Shown: in pieces, positions 32,326 to 38,449 of the stretch
Numbering within the stretch: the first letter of the stretch is position 1
Layout: each line of letters opens with the position of its first letter
DNA from: Eubacteriales bacterium
GTDB taxonomy: Bacteria > Bacillota > Clostridia > Lachnospirales > Lachnospiraceae
NCBI GenBank assembly: GCA_030536995.1
Contig: JAUNOY010000024.1
Span: 1 to 38,449, forward strand
Reading direction: 5' to 3'
DNA: 38,449 nucleotides
Position numbers and translations under genes: made by a program
The notes under the pieces: model-generated
What the model was told of the DNA's origin: nothing
What the model saw: the letters and a program-made list of their open reading frames with translations, nothing else
Databases searched by the model: none

Positions 32326-32754
32326 ATGGTGCGTAATAAGAGTGATTTCGGCAGCAGAATTAAAAAACTTATATGTGTGTTGATTCCCTTTTTGTTGTTA
32401 GTATCTGGAGTGTGCTTTGAAGAGGTCAGAGCAGATTCCATGTTCCCATACTCTTTTTCAGAGGGAGAGTCTTCCTCTATTTCTTACGGAAATAAAACAT
32501 TTTCCGAGGAACAGGCGTGTACTGCTGAGATGCTGGGAATCCGCGGAACTGCGGGGCTGGGCAGAAGTCATATACAGCTTATGGTACAGAGAAGGGATGA
32601 AAGTGCATCCGCTGATTTCTTGTGCCGGAAAATATCTATCCCTACAGAGGGAAAATCTTACATCAGCTCGGATGGAATACAGTTTATTTCCGAATTTTCC
32701 GAGAAACATATCGCAAATTATCTTCACAGATCAGATGGAAAAAAACGAATCTGA
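32326..32754 (+). CDS. Small secreted protein of unknown function
   Basis: 142 aa. A basic N-terminus (RNKSDFGSRIKK) precedes a hydrophobic core (LICVLIPFLLLVSGVCF) and a likely signal peptidase site after VRA (about residue 36), so the mature protein is exported. The end reads HIANYLHRSDGKKRI; I recall similar N- and C-termini in short uncharacterised Lachnospiraceae proteins, but cannot verify it here. The RBS AAGGAG lies 4-7 bases before the ATG/GTG start pair. A weak hairpin with T-run follows at 32774-32802. Confidence 0.6.
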   Translation: MVRNKSDFGSRIKKLICVLIPFLLLVSGVCFEEVRADSMFPYSFSEGESSSISYGNKTFSEEQACTAEMLGIRGTAGLGRSHIQLMVQRRDESASADFLCRKISIPTEGKSYISSDGIQFISEFSEKHIANYLHRSDGKKRI

Positions 32755-32773
32755 ATACTTTCCCCTAATTTCA

Positions 32774-32802
32774 ATGCCTGAAAATATGCAGGCATGATTT
32801 TT
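32774..32802 (+). terminator. Weak hairpin terminator
   Basis: ATGCCTG (32774-32780) pairs with CAGGCAT (32789-32795), followed by GATTTTT. Confidence 0.55.
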
Positions 32803-32821
32803 GATGCAAAAAAATAAAAAA

Positions 32822-32864
32822 GCGAAAGCATACAGACAGTATGCTTGTTTCTGTATGCTTCCGC
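32822..32864 (+). promoter_or_regulatory. Leader hairpin with two alternative pairings before a micro-ORF
   Basis: GCGAAAGCATACAG (32822-32835) can pair with CTGTATGCTTCCGC (32851-32864), 14 bp with one mismatch. The inner part AAGCATAC (32826-32833) can instead pair with GTATGCTT (32839-32846). The two structures exclude each other. The long one ends directly at the AAGGAGG ribosome site (32865-32871), so switching could control translation. Confidence 0.5.
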
Positions 32865-32876
32865 AAGGAGGACTAT

Positions 32877-32963
32877 ATGGGAGAAAATATTTTTGTAATT
32901 GTATTATGTGTAATTGCACTGGCAGCAGGAATCTGGGGCTGGTGGATTGATAATAAAAGATAA
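32877..32963 (+). CDS. 28-residue single-pass membrane peptide
   Basis: The ATG at 32877 has a near-perfect AAGGAGG at 32865-32871. The 28 codons give MGEN, then a hydrophobic segment (IFVIVLCVIALAAGIWGWW) and a charged end (IDNKR). It lies 15 bases before the Na/phosphate cotransporter gene, so both are probably on one mRNA. A small transporter-associated or regulatory membrane peptide is plausible. I know no named family. Confidence 0.6.
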   Translation: MGENIFVIVLCVIALAAGIWGWWIDNKR

Positions 32964-32978
32964 AAAGAGGATGGAAAA

Positions 32979-34625
32979 ATGAATTTTACATATATTATGG
33001 GACTACTTGGAGGTCTGGCTTTATTCCTCTATGGAATGCAGATGATGAGTACAGGGCTTGAAGCTGCTGCAGGAAATAAGATGAAAGTGATACTGGAAAG
33101 ACTCACTGCGAACAGATTTGTAGGCGTGCTTGTAGGCGCTCTGATTACTGCGGTGATTCAGTCATCGTCAGCGACTACAGTTATGGTAGTGGGATTTGTC
33201 AATTCGGGGATGATGACTCTGAATCAGGCAATCTGGATTATTATGGGCGCGAATATCGGTACAACGATTACTGGTCAGCTTATTGCGCTTGATGTAGGAG
33301 AGATTGCTCCTCTTGTAGCATTTCTGGGAGTAGCTGCTATCGTATTTCTGAAAAATGAAAAAATAAAGCATATAGGAGAAATTATGGCAGGGCTGGGCGT
33401 TCTCTTTATCGGTATGGAAATGATGGGAACCGCTATGAAACCGCTGGCAGATTCTGAAAGCTTTGTAAGCATTCTTACGAAATTTGAAAATCCGATTCTC
33501 GGAATTGCGGCAGGAACCATATTTACTGCATTGATTCAGTCATCGTCTGCGTCGGTAGGTATCCTGCAGACTCTGGCGGGAAGCGGAATGATAGGTCTGA
33601 AAAGCGCAGCTTTTGTATTATTCGGACAAAATATCGGTACCTGCATCACCGCATTTCTTGCTTCCATAGGTACGAGCAGAAATGCAAAGAGAACAACACT
33701 TATCCACATAATGTTCAATGTATTCGGTACAGTGATTTTTACGGTTTTATGTCTTGCGACACCTGTTATCCGGATGGTGGAAGGATGGACGCCGGGAAAT
33801 GCTCCGGCGCAGATTGCCAATCTGCATACAATGTTTAACGTGGTTACGACAATTCTTCTGCTTCCTGTAGGAACCTATCTGGGCAAAATTGCAGTTGCGA
33901 TTTTAAAAGACAGGGGAGCAAAAGAAGAAACAGAGGGAATGCGTGTGCAGTATCTTCTGGATATCAAACATATCAATACGGAAAAGCTTGGCGCATCCGT
34001 AATCTGCATGGAGGGAATTAAGAAAGAGCTTATGCGGATGATGGGGATGGCGTGCAGCAATGTGGCAGAAGCCTTTGATGCAGTAACAGAACGAGACAGG
34101 GGTAAATTCGAAGCTGTAGAAGAAAGAGAGGAGTATGTAGATTTCCTGAATAAGGAAATATCGAAATATATTACTTCTGCAGGTTCCTATGAGACAACGA
34201 GAACGGGAAGCCAGATTTTTAATTCTCTGTTTTCTGTTACAGGCAATATTGAAAGAATCAGCGACCATGCGATGAATATTGCAGGATATTCCAACCGGAT
34301 TGCAGAGATGGGAATTCATTTTTCCGATCAGGCAAATGAAGAATTGGGGCAGATGAAGGGAATCTGCACAAAACTATTTGAGTATATGATGGAGAAGCCG
34401 TCAGATATTGCTTTCTGGAATAAAAAAATTGCAGGTATGGAGCAGAAGATCGACGACATGACAGAAACTTTCAGGGAAAATATGTATGCAAGAATACGTT
34501 CGGGAAAATGCACAGATGAAGGAGGGATTCTTTTCTCTGAGATGCTGACAGACTTTGAGCGTATTGGAGACCATGCGTTAAATATTGCAGATGAGATGAT
34601 GAAAATGGCTCCTGCACAGGAATAA
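32979..34625 (+). CDS. Na/phosphate cotransporter family protein with PhoU-like C-terminal domain
   Basis: 548 aa. Two inverted-topology repeats carry the NptA/PiT-II signature QSSSA: AVIQSSSATTVMVVGF (about residue 60) and ALIQSSSASVGILQTL (about residue 190), which form the Na+/Pi site. Residues about 330-545 are two helical PhoU-like repeats (ERISDHAMNIAGYSNR and ERIGDHALNIADEM), likely cytoplasmic and regulatory. The RBS is AAAGAGG. Substrate phosphate is by family. A small membrane peptide gene precedes it on the same strand. Confidence 0.93.
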   Translation: MNFTYIMGLLGGLALFLYGMQMMSTGLEAAAGNKMKVILERLTANRFVGVLVGALITAVIQSSSATTVMVVGFVNSGMMTLNQAIWIIMGANIGTTITGQLIALDVGEIAPLVAFLGVAAIVFLKNEKIKHIGEIMAGLGVLFIGMEMMGTAMKPLADSESFVSILTKFENPILGIAAGTIFTALIQSSSASVGILQTLAGSGMIGLKSAAFVLFGQNIGTCITAFLASIGTSRNAKRTTLIHIMFNVFGTVIFTVLCLATPVIRMVEGWTPGNAPAQIANLHTMFNVVTTILLLPVGTYLGKIAVAILKDRGAKEETEGMRVQYLLDIKHINTEKLGASVICMEGIKKELMRMMGMACSNVAEAFDAVTERDRGKFEAVEEREEYVDFLNKEISKYITSAGSYETTRTGSQIFNSLFSVTGNIERISDHAMNIAGYSNRIAEMGIHFSDQANEELGQMKGICTKLFEYMMEKPSDIAFWNKKIAGMEQKIDDMTETFRENMYARIRSGKCTDEGGILFSEMLTDFERIGDHALNIADEMMKMAPAQE

Positions 34626-34632
34626 AATAACA

Positions 34633-34688
34633 GGGCATACCGGATGAGGGCATTTTTTAACTATGCTCCGGCTTCCGGTATGCCTTTT
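34633..34688. terminator. Bidirectional terminator between the cotransporter and tmcAL genes
   Basis: GGGCATACCGGA (34633-34644) pairs with TCCGGTATGCC (34674-34684), followed by TTTT; both flanking genes point at it. Confidence 0.75.
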
Positions 34689-34692
34689 GTTA

Positions 34693-35994
34693 TTATAAAA
34701 TTACAATCTGCTTTTCATATTCATGTATAAATGTTCGATTTGCCTTATGAGAGAGAAGAGCTTCGTAGAGATTGGAAGCGAAGACAGTCTCCTCAAGAAG
34801 CAGTTTTCCGGTTTCATCAAGAAGAGGGGATGCGTCTGCAAGCTTCGTTATCAGAGGAATCCTGCTGTTTTGCTTGATGGATTTAAGGAGGGCAGAACTC
34901 TCTTTGCGAAAGCCCAGAACACGGGCGTAGGGGAGGGTATCAGGGGCAGTCCGGATTCCAAGGAGTAGGTGAAGAAGAGCCCTCTGGATTCTTGTATGGG
35001 TCAGCTCCTTTGTCTTCAGAAGAGGGATAAACTGAGAGAAACCCTGATAGGCATTTCTATGTTTCAGGATTCTCTGCGCCAGCTCTGGTGAAAGATCGAG
35101 ATAATTTTTCATACTTTCTGAACTTTCCCGAAGAAGGGCATAATGAAGAAGAATATCCAAATCGTCTTCTGTAAGAAATTCCTTTTCCCTCAATGCTTTC
35201 TTAAACAATGCAGATATATTAATAGGAAGAAACTCTGTTGCCTTTGTCATAAGTTCTTCAAACGTATCAGAATCTGAGGCAGACTCTGCGCTTATATCAG
35301 ATGCCATCTTCCGAATGGCTGTGGCAGAGGCGAAGCTTCCCAAAGAGGCGTTGGTGTCGTGATATCCATGTCCTTCCCGCCGGATAGTCACAGGTTTCAT
35401 GGAACTGCCAAGACGAATCAGGGCTTTGCAGTATTCAATCCCAAGAATATTGTTTGGCGCTGAAAGAATTTGAGAAATCTCATGGTAAAGAGGCAGAAGC
35501 ACACCGCCGAAATCATCTTCCGGAAAGTTTTCGGGATTTTTGAAATATTCAAGTATTGCCCGGCTTCTGGCAGCAGGAAAACTCAAGCCTTTGCTCAAAA
35601 ACTCTTTCAGAAGTATCTGATAGGCGGGCGGCTCTTTTACAAGAAGATGAGCCAGTTCCATAAGTCCGGAAATTTCTCCGGCTTCACTTCCGAAACAGAG
35701 CATATCCACAACACCAAGAGAGTCAAGCAACTGAACGCCGCTTTGGGCAAAAAACTCTGCGCTTGCAGTGGAGGCGGAAACAGGCAGCTCCAACACAAGG
35801 TCTGCGCCGCAGCGAAGAGCCATTTCCGCGCGGAGATGTTTGGGGAAAAGAGCGGGAGTTCCCCTTTGAACGAAATCTCCGCTCATGGCAATAATTGTAT
35901 AATCTGCACGAAGCTTTTCCTTCGCATACTGTATCTGATATTCATGTCCTTTGTGAAAAGGGTTGTATTCTGCGATAATTCCAACAGTTTTCAT
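34693..35994 (-). CDS. tmcAL: tRNA(Met) cytidine acetate ligase
   Basis: Makes N4-acetylcytidine at the wobble base of elongator tRNA-Met, using acetate and ATP. 433 aa from ATG 35994 (GAGGTG 6 bases upstream on the minus strand); an ATG at 36003 is weaker. The nucleotidyltransferase site is IAEYNPFHKGHEYQ (HxGH, His14-His17). MSGDFVQRGTPALFPKH and the GADLVLELP blocks fit the YlbM family. It uses acetate directly, so its place beside pta-ackA may be more than chance. Divergent from pta. Confidence 0.92.
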   Translation of the reverse strand: MKTVGIIAEYNPFHKGHEYQIQYAKEKLRADYTIIAMSGDFVQRGTPALFPKHLRAEMALRCGADLVLELPVSASTASAEFFAQSGVQLLDSLGVVDMLCFGSEAGEISGLMELAHLLVKEPPAYQILLKEFLSKGLSFPAARSRAILEYFKNPENFPEDDFGGVLLPLYHEISQILSAPNNILGIEYCKALIRLGSSMKPVTIRREGHGYHDTNASLGSFASATAIRKMASDISAESASDSDTFEELMTKATEFLPINISALFKKALREKEFLTEDDLDILLHYALLRESSESMKNYLDLSPELAQRILKHRNAYQGFSQFIPLLKTKELTHTRIQRALLHLLLGIRTAPDTLPYARVLGFRKESSALLKSIKQNSRIPLITKLADASPLLDETGKLLLEETVFASNLYEALLSHKANRTFIHEYEKQIVIL

Positions 35995-36046
35995 AAATTG
36001 CACCTCAAAAAAAACTTTTCTGTGTCATATTCTACCATCTAAATGC

Positions 36047-36075
36047 TTGAAATACAAGGAGTCAGGGGTTATAAT
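36047..36075 (+). promoter_or_regulatory. Promoter of pta-ackA
   Basis: TTGAAA at 36047-36052, 17-base spacer, TATAAT at 36070-36075. The RBS AAAGGAG lies at 36098-36104. Confidence 0.8.
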
Positions 36076-36109
36076 AGTATTAGCTATGAAATTTAGAAAG
36101 GAGCAATAA

Positions 36110-37120
<1,011 letters not shown>

Positions 37121-37157
37121 GAACGTACATATTATTTAAAATTAGGAGAGTAAAATC

Positions 37158-38351
37158 ATGAATGTATTGGTAATCAACTGTGGAAGTTCTTCCCTTAAAT
37201 ATCAGCTCATCAACTCTGATACAGAGGCAGTTCTTGCAAAAGGTCTTTGCGAGAGAATCGGTATTGACGGACGTCTTGTATATCAGAAAGCAGGCTGTGA
37301 CAAAGAAATCACAGAGGCAGCTATGCCTACACATAAAGAAGCAATCCAGATGGTTCTCGATGCTCTTACAAATGAAAAAACAGGCGCAATCGCAAGCCTT
37401 GCAGAAGTAAATGCAATCGGACACCGTGTCGTACACGGCGGCGAGAAATTCGCTTCCTCTGCAGTGATTACAGATGAGATGATCGCGGCAGTAGAAGAGT
37501 GTAATGATCTTGCACCACTTCATAACCCGGCTAACTTAATTGGTATCCGCGTATGTGCAGACCTTATGCCGGGCGTACCGCAGGTTGGTGTATTTGATAC
37601 AGCTTTCCATCAGACAATGCCTGCAAAAGCATACCTGTACGGACTTCCACTTGAGTACTACAAAAAATACAAAGTAAGAAGATATGGTTTCCATGGAACT
37701 TCTCACAGCTTCGTTTCCAAACGTGCTGTAGATTTCCTTGGTCTTGACAAAGACAACTCTAAAGTTATCGTTTGCCACCTTGGAAACGGTTCTTCTATCA
37801 GCGCTGTTGTAAACGGCAAATGTATTGACACAACAATGGGTCTTACTCCGCTTGAAGGCGTTGTTATGGGAACACGTTCCGGTAACATTGACCCGGCAAT
37901 CATGGAGTTTATTGCTAAGAAAGAAAACCTTGATATCGCAGGTATCATGAATGTTCTCAACAAGAAATCCGGTCTTCAGGGATTATCCGGCGGATTATCC
38001 AGTGACTTCCGTGATCTCAATGAAGCTGCAGAGAGCGGAAACGAAGATGCAGCAAATGCAATCGAAGTTCTTTGCTATGGCATCGCTAAATTCGTAGGCG
38101 GTTATGTTGCAGCTATGAACGGTGTTGACGCAATCGTATTTACAGCAGGTATCGGTGAGAACGCTATTCCTGTACGTGAAAAAGTTGTAAGCTACTTAGG
38201 ATACCTTGGAATTACTCTTGATAAAGAGGCAAATGGCGTTCGCGGTGAAGAAATCGTGATTTCCACACCGGATTCCAAAGTTAAAGTTGCAGTTATCCCA
38301 ACAAACGAAGAGCTTGCAATCTGCCGCGAGACAGTAGCTCTTGTTAAATAA
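37158..38351 (+). CDS. ackA: Acetate kinase
   Basis: Transfers phosphate from acetyl phosphate to ADP, yielding acetate and ATP, the main fermentative ATP step. 397 aa, complete. ASKHA-fold motifs: LVINCGSSSLKYQLI at the start, GHRVVHGGEKF, VFDTAFHQTMP, RRYGFHGTSH, VCHLGNGSS, TMGLTPLEGVVMGTRSGNIDP and FTAGIGENA near the C-terminus. The RBS is AGGAGAG. It is the last gene, followed by the palindrome at 38404-38449. Confidence 0.98.
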   Translation: MNVLVINCGSSSLKYQLINSDTEAVLAKGLCERIGIDGRLVYQKAGCDKEITEAAMPTHKEAIQMVLDALTNEKTGAIASLAEVNAIGHRVVHGGEKFASSAVITDEMIAAVEECNDLAPLHNPANLIGIRVCADLMPGVPQVGVFDTAFHQTMPAKAYLYGLPLEYYKKYKVRRYGFHGTSHSFVSKRAVDFLGLDKDNSKVIVCHLGNGSSISAVVNGKCIDTTMGLTPLEGVVMGTRSGNIDPAIMEFIAKKENLDIAGIMNVLNKKSGLQGLSGGLSSDFRDLNEAAESGNEDAANAIEVLCYGIAKFVGGYVAAMNGVDAIVFTAGIGENAIPVREKVVSYLGYLGITLDKEANGVRGEEIVISTPDSKVKVAVIPTNEELAICRETVALVK

Positions 38352-38403
38352 TTAAAGATTTATCATCTATAAAAGATAATAGTGTACAAGCGAGAAAAAG
38401 AAG

Positions 38404-38449
38404 GGGATGTGAAAAAACTCGATTGAGTTTTTTCACATCCCTCTTTTTG
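38404..38449. repeat. Right copy of the end repeat, terminator of pta-ackA
   Basis: GGGATGTGAAAAAACTC (38404-38420) pairs perfectly with 38425-38441 around GATT, then CTCTTTTT. The 46 bases are the exact reverse complement of 10-55. As the first hairpin after ackA with a T-run, it is a good terminator for that operon. Confidence 0.85.

Noticed and set aside
32417-32797. Alternative plus-strand frame of 126 codons overlapping the small secreted protein
   Set aside because: It has no signal peptide and no RBS; the frame at 32326 has both.

Overview
The window looks like a piece of chromosome from a gut-type Clostridia bacterium, most likely a Lachnospiraceae member (Blautia / Ruminococcus gnavus-like). 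The basis is moderate-to-low GC, strong AGGAGG ribosome sites, a sugar ABC importer without its own ATPase, a Pta-AckA acetate pathway, a peptide ABC importer of clostridial type, and many A-rich/T-rich hairpin terminators. Species cannot be fixed from sequence alone. No phage, insertion sequence, CRISPR array or large mobile element is visible.

Layout. 1-6651: an alpha-galactoside locus (binding protein, two permeases, convergent AraC regulator, GH36 alpha-galactosidase). 6652-7350: gene debris with a terminator, a truncated RelB/DinJ-type antitoxin reading frame with promoter and RBS, and a minus-strand tRNA-Leu(CAA). 7405-11893: an FAD/Rieske oxidoreductase, a GNAT acetyltransferase, FtsH, and a convergent acyl-CoA thioesterase. 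12030-18145: a zinc-finger membrane protein, then polA-coaE-walJ (YycJ)-ACT protein-DUF711 protein, closely packed. 18461-24384: an oligopeptide importer, oppBCDF plus a separately promoted binding protein, followed by an Xaa-Pro aminopeptidase (24486-26276), so peptide uptake and peptide trimming are adjacent. 26487-29076: accessory small genes, three GNAT acetyltransferase domains (one fused to a flavin-type split barrel) and a coiled-coil remnant. 29329-32157: a nucleoside hydrolase with an ECF S-component and an MFS transporter. 32326-34625: a small secreted protein, a 28-residue membrane peptide and a Na/phosphate cotransporter. 34693-38351: tmcAL on the minus strand, then pta-ackA.

The most unusual object is the peptide-binding protein at 22654-24384. 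Its order is signal peptide, then the segment that normally forms the C-terminus of OppA, then the normal N-terminus through to the point where the tail would begin, then a stop. Every part is present once but rotated: a circular permutation of a cluster-C solute-binding protein. It also lacks a lipobox cysteine and sits behind its own promoter and a structured leader. The second notable feature is that both window ends carry the same 46-nt near-palindrome in inverted orientation, which probably marks a dispersed repeat and may explain why the sequence ends there.

All calls come from reading motifs, gene order and base pairing. No database search or folding program was run.
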